A stretch of 64,000 nt of DNA from Photobacterium malacitanum (GTDB lineage Bacteria; Pseudomonadota; Gammaproteobacteria; Enterobacterales; Vibrionaceae): assembly GCF_900185615.1 (NCBI RefSeq), contig NZ_FYAK01000015.1:1-64000 (forward strand), given 5' to 3'. The position numbers and the translations under genes were made by a program. Of this stretch, positions 20,715-29,539 are shown one piece after another; within the stretch, counting starts at the first letter, position 1; every line of letters starts with the position of its first letter. The notes under the pieces were generated by a model. That model saw only the letters and a list, made by a program, of their open reading frames with translations. It was not told the origin of the DNA and did no database searches.

Positions 20715-21806
20715 ATGGGTTTTAAATGCGGTATCGTAGGTCTACCAAACGTTGGTAAGTCAACACTGTTCAATGCCTTAACAAAAGCAGGTATCGAAGC
20801 AGCTAACTTCCCATTCTGTACTATCGAGCCAAATACAGGCGTTGTACCTGTACCAGATCCACGTATGGATGCATTAGCAGTATTCGTTAAACCAGAGCGT
20901 ATTCTGCCAACCACAATGGAATTTGTAGATATCGCGGGCCTTGTTGCTGGCGCATCTAAAGGTGAAGGTCTTGGTAACAAGTTCCTAGCTAACATTCGTG
21001 AAACTGATGCGATTGGTCACGTTGTTCGTTGTTTTGAAAATGACAACATCGTTCACGTTGCTGGCCGTATTGACCCTCTTGAAGATATCGACATCATCAA
21101 CCTTGAATTAGCAATGGCTGACCTTGATACTTGTGAGCGTGCTATTTTCCGTTTAGCAAAACGTGCTAAAGGTGGCGATAACGATGCTAAGTTCGAGATC
21201 AAAGTATTAGAAAAAATGCTGCCACTATTAACCGATGGCGGCATGCTACGTTCAATGGAGCTAAGCAAAGAAGAAAAAGCAGCGATTGATTACCTGCACT
21301 TCCTAACGCTAAAGCCAACCATGTACATTGCTAACGTTAACGATGATGGTTTTGAAAATAACCCATTCCTAGACAAAGTTGTTGAGCGTGCAGCATCAGA
21401 AAACGCGATTGTTGTGCCAATTTGCGCAGCAATGGAATCTGAAATCGCTGAGCTTGATGATGAAGATCGCGAAGAGTTCCTAGCGGATATGGGTATCGAA
21501 GAGCCAGGTCTTAACCGTGTAATTCGTTCTGGCTATGAATTACTGTCTTTACAAACTTATTTCACTGCTGGTGTGAAAGAAGTACGTGCATGGACTATCC
21601 CTGTTGGCGCAACAGCACCAAAAGCAGCGGGCGTTATTCACACTGACTTTGAAAAAGGCTTTATTCGCGCTGAGGTTATCGGTTACAACGATTACATCGA
21701 ATTTGGTGGCGAAGCTGGCGCTAAAGAAGCTGGTAAGTGGCGTCTAGAAGGTAAGGATTACGTTGTTAAAGATGGTGACGTTGTCCACTTCCGTTTCAAC
21801 GTATAA
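20715..21806 (+). CDS. ychF: redox-regulated ATPase YchF (Obg-like, OLA1 family)
   Basis: 363 residues, the standard length. The P-loop GLPNVGKST (9-17) and [17 protein letters not shown] mark a translation-factor-type P-loop protein; YchF prefers ATP over GTP. The C-terminal TGS domain contains [13 protein letters not shown]. It binds ribosomes and is linked to stress responses. It sits 92 bases after pth and has its own terminator. Confidence 0.96.
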   Translation: MGFKCGIVGLPNVGKSTLFNALTKAGIEAANFPFCTIEPNTGVVPVPDPRMDALAVFVKPERILPTTMEFVDIAGLVAGASKGEGLGNKFLANIRETDAIGHVVRCFENDNIVHVAGRIDPLEDIDIINLELAMADLDTCERAIFRLAKRAKGGDNDAKFEIKVLEKMLPLLTDGGMLRSMELSKEEKAAIDYLHFLTLKPTMYIANVNDDGFENNPFLDKVVERAASENAIVVPICAAMESEIAELDDEDREEFLADMGIEEPGLNRVIRSGYELLSLQTYFTAGVKEVRAWTIPVGATAPKAAGVIHTDFEKGFIRAEVIGYNDYIEFGGEAGAKEAGKWRLEGKDYVVKDGDVVHFRFNV

Positions 21807-21846
21807 GTTTTTATTCAATTATCATTGAGATAACAACGAATAAATC

Positions 21847-21884
21847 AATAAGCCAGCCTCGTGCTGGCTTATTTTTTATTTTTT
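21847..21884 (+). terminator. terminator of ychF
   Basis: AATAAGCCAGC / GCTGGCTTATT stem with a CTCGT loop and two T runs. Confidence 0.9.
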
Positions 21885-22023
21885 GACAGCTAAAAATAAA
21901 ATAGAGTTGCATCACAATTTTAATCATTAACAGCTGACAAATCAGATATCAGTTTGCGATTCGCCCACTTCGCCCAAATAACCGCCGAACAAACGTATTT
22001 TCGCAATTTATCAAAAAAAACTA

Positions 22024-22052
22024 TTGACGGTTTTGGCTGGTATGAGCATAAT
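22024..22052 (+). promoter_or_regulatory. promoter of the Met/Leu/Gln tRNA operon
   Basis: TTGACG, 17-base spacer, CATAAT, then a GCGCCCCG discriminator. This is a near-consensus stable RNA promoter with a GC-rich start region typical of stringent control, about 57 bases before the first tRNA. The rest of 21885-22108 shows no gene. Confidence 0.85.
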
Positions 22053-22108
22053 GCGCCCCGTTCCCAACGAAGCGGCTCACTAAGAGCGGTGGCTGTTGGA
22101 TGCAAAAT

Positions 22109-22185
22109 GGCTACGTAGCTCAGTTGGTTAGAGCACATCACTCATAATGATGGGGTCACAGGTTCGAATCCCGTCGTAGCCACCA
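22109..22185 (+). tRNA. tRNA-Met (anticodon CAT, elongator), copy 1
   Basis: 77 bases with encoded CCA; matches E. coli metT elongator tRNA-Met as recalled. It has a standard G1-C72 pair, unlike initiator tRNA. First gene of the eleven-tRNA operon. Confidence 0.97.
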
Positions 22186-22234
22186 TTTCAATTTTGTTAT
22201 AAGATTGAAAGTCAGTGCTAGACATTGATAAAAT

Positions 22235-22319
22235 GCGGAAGTGGCGGAATTGGTAGACGCACCAGATTTAGGTTCTGGCGCCGCAAGGTGTGAGAGTTCA
22301 AGTCTCTCCTTCCGCACCA
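22235..22319 (+). tRNA. tRNA-Leu (anticodon TAG), copy 1
   Basis: 85 bases with a long variable arm and encoded CCA; anticodon TAG in ATTTAGGT. Class II tRNA resembling E. coli leuW. Confidence 0.97.
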
Positions 22320-22361
22320 TTCTCTCAATAGGGTTGAGAGAAGCTTGAAAAAGCACATTGT

Positions 22362-22436
22362 AGGTCTATCGCCAAGCGGTAAGGCAACGGCTTTTGATGC
22401 CGTCATTCCCTGGTTCGAATCCAGGTAGACCTGCCA
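22362..22436 (+). tRNA. tRNA-Gln (anticodon TTG), copy 1
   Basis: 75 bases, acceptor stem AGGTCTA/TAGACCT, anticodon TTG in TTTTGATG, discriminator G, encoded CCA. Confidence 0.96.
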
Positions 22437-22474
22437 CTCTTTAAGAATATTGATTAACTTCAGTATTCTATGTT

Positions 22475-22551
22475 GGCTACGTAGCTCAGTTGGTTAGAGC
22501 ACATCACTCATAATGATGGGGTCACAGGTTCGAATCCCGTCGTAGCCACCA
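22475..22551 (+). tRNA. tRNA-Met (anticodon CAT, elongator), copy 2
   Basis: 77 bases, identical to copy 1. The spacer before it (22437-22474) recurs, with one change, before Met copy 3. Confidence 0.97.
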
Positions 22552-22626
22552 TTTATTCTTCAATTAAGTATTTACTTGATTTGAAAAATACAATCAGAGA
22601 CAACAGTTATTTATAGCTGACAATAT

Positions 22627-22711
22627 GCGGAAGTGGCGGAATTGGTAGACGCACCAGATTTAGGTTCTGGCGCCGCAAGGTGTGAGAGTTCAAGTCTCTC
22701 CTTCCGCACCA
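22627..22711 (+). tRNA. tRNA-Leu (anticodon TAG), copy 2
   Basis: 85 bases, identical to copy 1. It is part of the duplicated block that recurs 417 bases downstream. Confidence 0.97.
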
Positions 22712-22774
22712 TTCTCTCTGATTTTAAAGTCTTGTTACTACCCAACAAGCAATGCTTATGTAAATAAGCTCTGT

Positions 22775-22849
22775 AGGTCTATCGCCAAGCGGTAAGGCAA
22801 CGGCTTTTGATGCCGTCATTCCCTGGTTCGAATCCAGGTAGACCTGCCA
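22775..22849 (+). tRNA. tRNA-Gln (anticodon TTG), copy 2
   Basis: 75 bases, identical to copy 1. The spacer before it matches the one before Gln copy 3. Confidence 0.96.
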
Positions 22850-22883
22850 TATTTTAGATTAATTGTTTCGACAGTTGATCATT

Positions 22884-22968
22884 GCGGAAGTGGCGGAATT
22901 GGTAGACGCACCAGATTTAGGTTCTGGCGCCGTAAGGTGTGAGAGTTCAAGTCTCTCCTTCCGCACCA
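22884..22968 (+). tRNA. tRNA-Leu (anticodon TAG), copy 3, variable-arm variant
   Basis: 85 bases; differs from the other four copies by one base in the variable arm (CGTAAG instead of CGCAAG), in its loop, so folding should be unaffected. Confidence 0.96.
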
Positions 22969-23043
22969 TTATTCTTCAATTAAGTATTTACTTAACTTGA
23001 AAAATACAATCAGAGAACAACAGTTATTTATAACTGACAATAT

Positions 23044-23128
23044 GCGGAAGTGGCGGAATTGGTAGACGCACCAGATTTAGGTTCTGGCGCCGCAAGGTGT
23101 GAGAGTTCAAGTCTCTCCTTCCGCACCA
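23044..23128 (+). tRNA. tRNA-Leu (anticodon TAG), copy 4
   Basis: 85 bases, identical to copies 1, 2 and 5; directly follows another Leu gene, the only Leu-Leu pair in the array. Confidence 0.97.
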
Positions 23129-23191
23129 TTCTCTCTGATTTTAAAGTCTTGTTACTACCCAACAAGCAATGCTTATGTAAATAAGCTCTGT

Positions 23192-23266
23192 AGGTCTATC
23201 GCCAAGCGGTAAGGCAACGGCTTTTGATGCCGTCATTCCCTGGTTCGAATCCAGGTAGACCTGCCA
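23192..23266 (+). tRNA. tRNA-Gln (anticodon TTG), copy 3
   Basis: 75 bases, identical to copies 1 and 2. The following spacer resembles the one after copy 1. Confidence 0.96.
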
Positions 23267-23304
23267 CTCTTTAAGAGTATTGATTAACTTCAGTATTCTA
23301 TGTT

Positions 23305-23381
23305 GGCTACGTAGCTCAGTTGGTTAGAGCACATCACTCATAATGATGGGGTCACAGGTTCGAATCCCGTCGTAGCCACCA
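23305..23381 (+). tRNA. tRNA-Met (anticodon CAT, elongator), copy 3
   Basis: 77 bases, identical to copies 1 and 2. Confidence 0.97.
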
Positions 23382-23415
23382 TTTCTTTTCTGATTACAGT
23401 TAAGAATAAAAATTT

Positions 23416-23500
23416 GCGGAAGTGGCGGAATTGGTAGACGCACCAGATTTAGGTTCTGGCGCCGCAAGGTGTGAGAGTTCAAGTCTCTCCTTCCGCACCA
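23416..23500 (+). tRNA. tRNA-Leu (anticodon TAG), copy 5
   Basis: 85 bases, last gene of the array, followed seven bases later by the terminator stem. Confidence 0.97.
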
Positions 23501-23506
23501 TATTAG

Positions 23507-23535
23507 AAACCTACTCTTTGAGTAGGTTTTCTTTT
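23507..23535 (+). terminator. terminator of the Met/Leu/Gln tRNA operon
   Basis: AAACCTACTC / GAGTAGGTTT stem with a TTT loop and a T-rich tail (TTCTTTT), right after the last tRNA. Confidence 0.9.
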
Positions 23536-23570
23536 ATCTGCTAAACGGTAATTACCGCCCTGCAGACATA

Positions 23571-23611
23571 AAAAAGCCGCAAACAATATTACTTTGTTTG
23601 CGGCTTTTTTA
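23571..23611. terminator. terminator of the FUSC-family gene, probably bidirectional
   Basis: AAAAAGCCGCAAACAA / TTGTTTGCGGCTTTTT stem with T runs on both strands, 25 bases past the minus-strand gene's stop. Confidence 0.88.
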
Positions 23612-23635
23612 TTATCTTCATATATGGATAACCGA

Positions 23636-25699
23636 TTAAATCAGTTCACCACTACTTCTTAATTGGTGAAGATGTTTTAATGTTGCCGCTGACAACATGA
23701 TCACCGCCCTTACCGTCATTTGATCTGCAGATAAGCTATCATCTTGTAACTCAGTATTTAAATCATCAAGATAAGGAAATGTGGTATCAATTCCATCTCG
23801 TAACTGTATAACCAATGCTTCAATCCCTTGCTCAATAGGTACTTGATAATCAACAATTGCGGGCAATACAACCCCTTTGCGTAGCATCGAAACTAAAATA
23901 CAAAGATAATGTACTAGCTGATGGTATTGTTCTAATAATTGTTGTTGATAGTCACTATCTTTATGAGTACGTTTGGGCTCTTGCTGCATTTCATTAAAAA
24001 CCAACTCCCAATCATGCTCTGCCATCAACACATTTTTACGGTATCCCATTAAGGTTTGCCGTGCTTGTTCATCAATAATAAAATCTGCTCGATTATCACC
24101 TTTTAACTGACAAAACGCATAATTAAGTAACACCCCGGCAGTGATTATTCCCTGAGTTGCTTTGTTATTGATGTCATGACTGCGCCATTGCGGCCACAAA
24201 AACGTCATCCCTAATAGCACGACCATCGCCCCCACAAAACAATCAATTAAGCGCGGTAACATTAGAGCTAACCCTTGATGAGCAAGTAACTCTAACGCCA
24301 ATATCAATACCGCACAGAAACCACCAACAGCTGCTACGTAATAGCGTAAAATCAACGTTAATGATATTGGAACTAACATTAAGGTGATCAATTGCATTGC
24401 ACCAACAGGTAACCCTGATTTAATCACCACCAGCGCAAATACTAATCCGCCAATAGTACCAATACATCGCTGCCAAACACGGCTTTTGGTCGCGACAAAT
24501 CCAGGCTGCAATACCAACACCATAGTTAACACCACCCACTCTGGGCGTAATAACTGAAAGTACTGGGCAATGCCAACTCCAACAGCAAAGATGATTCCCA
24601 TTCGTGCGATATAACGCCAAATAGGATGACCAAATACAGGCCAGCGCCAAGTGAGTTCAAATGGCTGCACTTGAAACTGCCGTTGGTATAATGGCTTATT
24701 ATTTTCAATCACCTGGGAGATACGAATAATCGCTCTTCCCCACAGCCGCAATTGTGCATGAGCATCATCAACGGTACTCGCCACTAAAGGTTGCGCTAAT
24801 GCAGACAGCTGATGTTGACACTGGTAGCGACCACCACTTTGAATCGCCTTAGCTTGACGATGTAAAATTTGTTGCGCGTGTTGGCTCCACAAGATCAATT
24901 GCTGGCGACGAATAGGATCCTCAAACCGAGCTAAGAGTAGTTGATTGGTTGAATGGCCAATAATAGCTAATTCAAAAACATCACTTGCAACCTGTAAACT
25001 GGCTATCAATGATTGGCGCTTTTTTGTCGCAGTATACGATGCGCTTGATTGAATCGTTTGGCTAAATAAATCAACCAAGCGATGCTTTTGGTTTGATAAA
25101 GCCGCCAGCAACTCGGCTTCCCCTAATAATATCCGTTGTCTCAGTGCAATATAATCCGCTAAACCATTATAAATAGCAGCCAGGCTTGAGCGTAAGGCTA
25201 GATTTTTCCATACCACAAACCACAGCCAACTAAACAGCGCAAAGGTCACCGGACCTAATAATAATACTGGGAAATTTTGTAGGGGCGAATGTTGATTAAA
25301 TAAAGAGAAACAAACCGTAGCTAAATAGAGCGAAGAAATACCTAATCGTGTCCAGAATGGACCATTAACAGCAGGAGAAGCAAGCAACATCGCAATAATA
25401 GCAAAGCTGAGCCATAACGGTAATGAGCTATAAAAAAGCCCCAACGAAAGCGTGATAGCGGCAGCCCAGATCACAATCGAGATACCGAGCCGTTGCCATC
25501 GCTTAGGGCCCGGTTGATCTAGACCGCTTAATAATGCTGCCGGCATGGCAATTATGGCATAAGAGGCTAAATCTAATCGCTCTCCAACCATGCCAAGCAC
25601 GCCGATCAGAATTATCGCTGCCGAGCCTCTTAATCCCATATTTAATGAAGGGTAATACCACAGTCGCGTTAAAAATCGGCTAATGTTGGTAATAAACAA
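23636..25699 (-). CDS. FUSC-family inner-membrane protein (YccS/YhfK-like)
   Basis: 687 residues from a TTG. Two sets of membrane helices (about 20-170 and 375-500), each followed by a soluble helical region, is the layout of the fusaric-acid-resistance/YccS family. Relatives include aromatic acid exporters; the substrate is unknown. Start choice: a perfect AGGAGG lies five bases before the TTG at 25699. Upstream in-frame ATGs would place this site inside the coding sequence and add polar residues ahead of the first helix region. The gene follows ubiF on the same strand after 74 bases, so the two may be co-transcribed. Confidence 0.85.
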   Translation of the reverse strand: MFITNISRFLTRLWYYPSLNMGLRGSAAIILIGVLGMVGERLDLASYAIIAMPAALLSGLDQPGPKRWQRLGISIVIWAAAITLSLGLFYSSLPLWLSFAIIAMLLASPAVNGPFWTRLGISSLYLATVCFSLFNQHSPLQNFPVLLLGPVTFALFSWLWFVVWKNLALRSSLAAIYNGLADYIALRQRILLGEAELLAALSNQKHRLVDLFSQTIQSSASYTATKKRQSLIASLQVASDVFELAIIGHSTNQLLLARFEDPIRRQQLILWSQHAQQILHRQAKAIQSGGRYQCQHQLSALAQPLVASTVDDAHAQLRLWGRAIIRISQVIENNKPLYQRQFQVQPFELTWRWPVFGHPIWRYIARMGIIFAVGVGIAQYFQLLRPEWVVLTMVLVLQPGFVATKSRVWQRCIGTIGGLVFALVVIKSGLPVGAMQLITLMLVPISLTLILRYYVAAVGGFCAVLILALELLAHQGLALMLPRLIDCFVGAMVVLLGMTFLWPQWRSHDINNKATQGIITAGVLLNYAFCQLKGDNRADFIIDEQARQTLMGYRKNVLMAEHDWELVFNEMQQEPKRTHKDSDYQQQLLEQYHQLVHYLCILVSMLRKGVVLPAIVDYQVPIEQGIEALVIQLRDGIDTTFPYLDDLNTELQDDSLSADQMTVRAVIMLSAATLKHLHQLRSSGELI

Positions 25700-25773
25700 T
25701 GCTTCCTCCTGTGAATTCATCTTTGCCATAACAAAGATGTCACAAACAACAAGCACTATCCAATAAACTTCTA

Positions 25774-26937
25774 TTAAATACCCATCGCGTATTTAAGTAC
25801 CTGTTTTTTTATAGTGCCAGTATGATCTGCAACCCGTAAACTGACATTACGTAGTAACTTTAATGGTCCAATATCATTACTAAAAGTACTGTAGAAAAAA
25901 TCCATACCTGTTTGCATTAACAAATTATCAGGTCGACGACAACGTTCATAATTCGCCAGTACTTGCGATTGCTGCCAGTCATTACCAGCCTGACTGATTT
26001 TGTCTAATAAACAACCAACATCTTTAAAGCCTAAATTTACCCCTTGACCGGCTAATGGATTAATGGTGTGTGCGGCATCACCAAGCAGTACAACATTCGG
26101 CTTATAGTAGCTTTGTGCGTGGCGACGAGTTAACGGAAAACTGCCATGATTAAGTACAGTAAACTCACCTAATTCTGAAGGAAAAGCGGCGGTTATTTCT
26201 GCCTGTAATTGCGCAGCAGGCATGGCTGATAATTGTCGAATACGCGCAGGAGAGTCATACCAAACTAACGATCCTTGATGACCAGGTAACGGCAAAAATG
26301 ATCGTGGACCGGCAGGGGTAAACTGCTGCCAAGTAATGTCTTGCTGTGGTAACGCCGTGGCAATGTTAATCAACATACAATGGTGGCGATAATCCCATGC
26401 TGTAATACCAATATTTGCTTGGTGACGTACTTGCGAGTTGGCACCATCTGCACCGATCAATAAACCACAGTTAATCAATGCTCCGTCATTTAATTCAACC
26501 TGATAACCATCATCAATTGCTGTTGCTGCCACCATGGTTGCAGGGCACAATAAACTAATATTGTCGTATTGTTCAAATTGCTGCCATAGCGCGAGTTGGA
26601 TCACACGATTTTCAACAATATAGCCCAATTGTTGTAACTGCATTTCATCAGCATTAAAGCGGGTTCGACATTCTGGGTGTTCCCATGTTTCAAGCCGTTT
26701 AAAAGGACATAAACGCATCGCCAACACTGCTTGCCATGCGTTTAATTGTTCTAGTAGTGCCACTGAGTGTGGCGAAATCGCAGACACCCGTAAATCCATC
26801 GCTTGTTCAGCATCAAAAGGTGCAGGCGCATAACCTTCAATAACTGCGACTTCAAACCCTTGCTGAGCCAAACCGATTGCAGCAGCGGCGCCAACCATAC
26901 CGCCACCAGCAACAATAACATCATATTGTTCCATCAT
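25774..26937 (-). CDS. ubiF: ubiquinone-synthesis FAD monooxygenase UbiF (3-demethoxyubiquinol 3-hydroxylase)
   Basis: 387 residues. The N-terminal FAD site GGGMVGAAAAIGLA (11-24), the DLRVSAISP stretch, and GDAAHTINPLAGQGVNLGFKD near residue 285 are typical of UbiH/UbiF/UbiI hydroxylases. UbiF hydroxylates the ring of demethoxyubiquinol late in ubiquinone synthesis. UbiF is chosen over UbiH/UbiI mainly on context: it lies between a Met/Leu/Gln tRNA array and miaB, as in E. coli. Tandem ATGs give two possible starts. Confidence 0.88.
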   Translation of the reverse strand: MMEQYDVIVAGGGMVGAAAAIGLAQQGFEVAVIEGYAPAPFDAEQAMDLRVSAISPHSVALLEQLNAWQAVLAMRLCPFKRLETWEHPECRTRFNADEMQLQQLGYIVENRVIQLALWQQFEQYDNISLLCPATMVAATAIDDGYQVELNDGALINCGLLIGADGANSQVRHQANIGITAWDYRHHCMLINIATALPQQDITWQQFTPAGPRSFLPLPGHQGSLVWYDSPARIRQLSAMPAAQLQAEITAAFPSELGEFTVLNHGSFPLTRRHAQSYYKPNVVLLGDAAHTINPLAGQGVNLGFKDVGCLLDKISQAGNDWQQSQVLANYERCRRPDNLLMQTGMDFFYSTFSNDIGPLKLLRNVSLRVADHTGTIKKQVLKYAMGI

Positions 26938-27104
26938 TTCACCTGCCTATTATGTCTTGGCTTGTTATTTAGTTATAATCTTGCCAATCATTATGTTGAA
27001 TAATTGTATAAGAAAACACGCTTAACGGTGTACTACCATAACGTATATGCCGTTAACTACCACTCAGGCCATGATCTCTCACTGCTGAAAGGAATCTAAT
27101 CACC

Positions 27105-27833
27105 ATGCTGGCAGGCTTTCGACGCTTTATCGTTAAACTTATTCTATGTGCCCTTATTATACCGATTATATTGATCGTTATTTTTAAATTTATTAATCCG
27201 CCCTTTTGGGGCTGGGAAATCAGTCGAGCCCTCTTTCCACCTCAAGGTTACCCGGCAAAAACCCAGCATCAATGGGTAAATTTGAATCAGATTTCAAAAA
27301 ATATGCAGTTAGCCGTTATTGCATCGGAAGATCAAACCTTTCCTGAACATCATGGTATTGATCTCCAAGCGACCTTATCGGTACTAGAGCACAGTGGTAA
27401 GAATGGTCCGAGTCGCGGCGCAAGTACCATTAGCCAGCAAACGGCCAAGAATGTGTTTTTATTCCCCTGGCATTCTTTTATTCGTAAAGGTATCGAACTG
27501 TATTTTTCGTTATGGATGGAAGTTATCTGGGGCAAAGATCGCATTTTAGAAACCTATTTAAATGTGATTGAATTTGGACCCGGTATCTATGGTGTTGAAG
27601 CTGCGAGCGAACACTTTTTCCATATACCTGCTAGTCGTCTTAGCGCCCAACAAGCGGCACAACTAGCCGCAGTATTGCCTGATCCGTATAAAATCAAAGC
27701 CAGCCCAATGAGCAATTATGTTTATCAACGGACATTATGGATCCGTAAACAAATGCGCCAATTGGGTATGGGAACGCTTGATAAAGTCTATGATGAACAA
27801 TCACTTTTTAAATCGTTTCATCTTTATCGCTAG
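27105..27833 (+). CDS. mtgA: monofunctional peptidoglycan transglycosylase
   Basis: 242 residues. One membrane helix (about 8-30) is followed by a GT51 glycosyltransferase domain with [10 protein letters not shown] (73-82, catalytic Glu) and [13 protein letters not shown] (104-116). It polymerises lipid II into glycan strands in the periplasm; no transpeptidase domain is present, which separates it from class A penicillin-binding proteins. It lies between ubiF (divergent) and miaB, where E. coli has no such gene. Confidence 0.94.
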   Translation: MLAGFRRFIVKLILCALIIPIILIVIFKFINPPFWGWEISRALFPPQGYPAKTQHQWVNLNQISKNMQLAVIASEDQTFPEHHGIDLQATLSVLEHSGKNGPSRGASTISQQTAKNVFLFPWHSFIRKGIELYFSLWMEVIWGKDRILETYLNVIEFGPGIYGVEAASEHFFHIPASRLSAQQAAQLAAVLPDPYKIKASPMSNYVYQRTLWIRKQMRQLGMGTLDKVYDEQSLFKSFHLYR

Positions 27834-28000
27834 CCGCCATCAAAAGACCACAATTTTTTCGGGGTGGTGATGATCTAGTCAGACCGAGTTTAAAGCAGTA
27901 CAATACGCGGCTTGCTACAGGGCGTTACTTCAAAGATGGTAATGCAGCCCTGTCAGCCCGTAATCTGAATGTAATGAATCAACACTACGAGCGAAGAGAG

Positions 28001-29428
28001 ATGGCGAAGAAACTGCTGATTAAAACCTGGGGCTGCCAGATGAACGAATACGATTCATCAAAAATGGCCGATCTTCTTAATGCTGCTAATGGCTTCGAGT
28101 TAACAGAAATCCCAGAAGAAGCAGATGTTCTGCTACTTAACACCTGTTCGATCCGTGAAAAAGCACAAGAGAAAGTTTTCCATCAGCTAGGCCGCTGGAA
28201 AAAACTAAAAGATAAAAAGCCCGATCTAGTGATTGGCGTTGGTGGCTGTGTAGCGACTCAAGAAGGTGATTCAATTCGCAAACGCGCACCTTACGTTGAT
28301 GTGATCTTTGGCCCACAAACCCTACACCGTTTGCCTGAGATGATTAAGCGCTCTCAATCAAATGAAAAAACCGTGATGGATATTTCATTCCCAGAGATTG
28401 AAAAATTCGATAGCTTGCCAGAGCCTCGTGCTGATGGCGCAACAGCGTTTGTTTCTATCATGGAAGGTTGTTCTAAGTACTGTACTTACTGTGTTGTACC
28501 TTACACCCGTGGTGAAGAAGTTAGCCGCCCTATTGATGACGTGTTATTTGAGATCGCTCAACTGGCAGATCAAGGCGTACGTGAAGTTAACCTACTTGGT
28601 CAAAATGTTAACGCATTCCGTGGCCCTACTCATGACGGTGACGTTGCTAGCTTTGCAGAACTTTTGCGTTTAGTGGCTGCAATTGATGGTATTGACCGTA
28701 TTCGTTACACAACCAGTCATCCAATTGAATTTACTGATGACATCATTGATGTTTACCAAGATACACCGGAACTGGTTAATTACTTACACCTACCAGTACA
28801 AAGTGGTTCGGATCGTATTCTGACAATGATGAAGCGCCCTCACACGGTGCTTGAATATAAGTCAAAAATCCGTAAATTACGTAAAGTACGTCCAGATATC
28901 ACCATGAGTTCAGACTTTATTGTCGCGTTCCCTGGCGAATCTGATCAAGATTTTGAAGATACCATGAAGCTTATTCGTGATATCGATTTTGATATTAGTT
29001 ACAGCTTTATCTTCTCACCTCGTCCAGGTACGCCTGCCGCAGATTACCCTTGTGATCTGACAGAGGAAGTAAAGAAAGAGCGTCTTTACGCGCTACAGCA
29101 ACAACTGAATAGTCAAGCTATGCGTCATGCACGTCAAATGTTAGGCACAGAGCAACGTATTTTAGTTGAAGGACCATCACGTAAAAATGTCATGGAACTA
29201 CGTGGCCGTACTGAAAATAACCGTATTGTGAACTTTGAAGGTTCTGCTGAATTGATTGGTCAATTTGTTGATGTAAAAATCATTGATGTATTTACTAACT
29301 CATTGCGTGGCGAACTGGTTCGCACTGAAGCAGAAATGGATCTTCGCGTAGCAATGTCACCAACTGCAATGATGGCAAAAACCCGTCGTGAAGATGACTT
29401 AGGTGTAGGCGTATATACTCCAGAATAA
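28001..29428 (+). CDS. miaB: tRNA-2-methylthio-N6-dimethylallyladenosine synthase MiaB
   Basis: 475 residues. A radical-SAM enzyme that adds the methylthio group to i6A37 of tRNAs reading U-starting codons. N-terminal Fe-S domain: [20 protein letters not shown] region (Cys12) and NTCSIRE. Radical-SAM cysteines are C157, C161 and C164 (GCSKYCTYC), the same numbering as E. coli. A TRAM domain ends the protein. The start at 28001 is preferred over an ATG nine codons earlier because [11 protein letters not shown] matches the family N-terminus; AGAGAG precedes it. Confidence 0.96.
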   Translation: MAKKLLIKTWGCQMNEYDSSKMADLLNAANGFELTEIPEEADVLLLNTCSIREKAQEKVFHQLGRWKKLKDKKPDLVIGVGGCVATQEGDSIRKRAPYVDVIFGPQTLHRLPEMIKRSQSNEKTVMDISFPEIEKFDSLPEPRADGATAFVSIMEGCSKYCTYCVVPYTRGEEVSRPIDDVLFEIAQLADQGVREVNLLGQNVNAFRGPTHDGDVASFAELLRLVAAIDGIDRIRYTTSHPIEFTDDIIDVYQDTPELVNYLHLPVQSGSDRILTMMKRPHTVLEYKSKIRKLRKVRPDITMSSDFIVAFPGESDQDFEDTMKLIRDIDFDISYSFIFSPRPGTPAADYPCDLTEEVKKERLYALQQQLNSQAMRHARQMLGTEQRILVEGPSRKNVMELRGRTENNRIVNFEGSAELIGQFVDVKIIDVFTNSLRGELVRTEAEMDLRVAMSPTAMMAKTRREDDLGVGVYTPE

Positions 29429-29500
29429 TGCGTAATACTGGCAGTTTCATCAAGACTGTTATAGGCATTATTTAAAGTAACCCGCATGCCCTGAAAACAT

Positions 29501-29522
29501 GGTCGCCTGCTAACAGGCGACC
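29501..29522 (+). other. stable hairpin in the ybeZ leader
   Basis: A perfect 9-bp GC-rich stem GGTCGCCTG / CAGGCGACC with a CTAA loop ends six bases before the GAGAGG ribosome site of ybeZ. There is no T run, so it is not a normal terminator; it could stabilise or separate the ybeZ message. Confidence 0.6.
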
Positions 29523-29539
29523 TCAATGAGAGGCAAACC

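Larger units (their letters stand above)
22555..23266 (+). repeat. block duplication inside the tRNA array (417-base step)
   Basis: The block spacer-Leu-spacer-Gln at about 22555-22849 recurs at about 22972-23266 with a constant offset of 417 bases and only a few differences in the spacers (for example cttgattt against cttaactt). The spacer identity shows that blocks were copied together and not as single genes. Confidence 0.85.

Noticed and set aside
22156-22406. Minus-strand frames through tRNA-Met, tRNA-Leu and tRNA-Gln
   Set aside because: They lie across functional tRNA genes and have no ribosome site or family resemblance.
23636-25699. Horizontal insertion of the FUSC gene between the tRNA array and ubiF
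   Set aside because: tRNA arrays are common insertion sites, but there is no integrase, no direct repeat of a tRNA end and no obvious composition shift.
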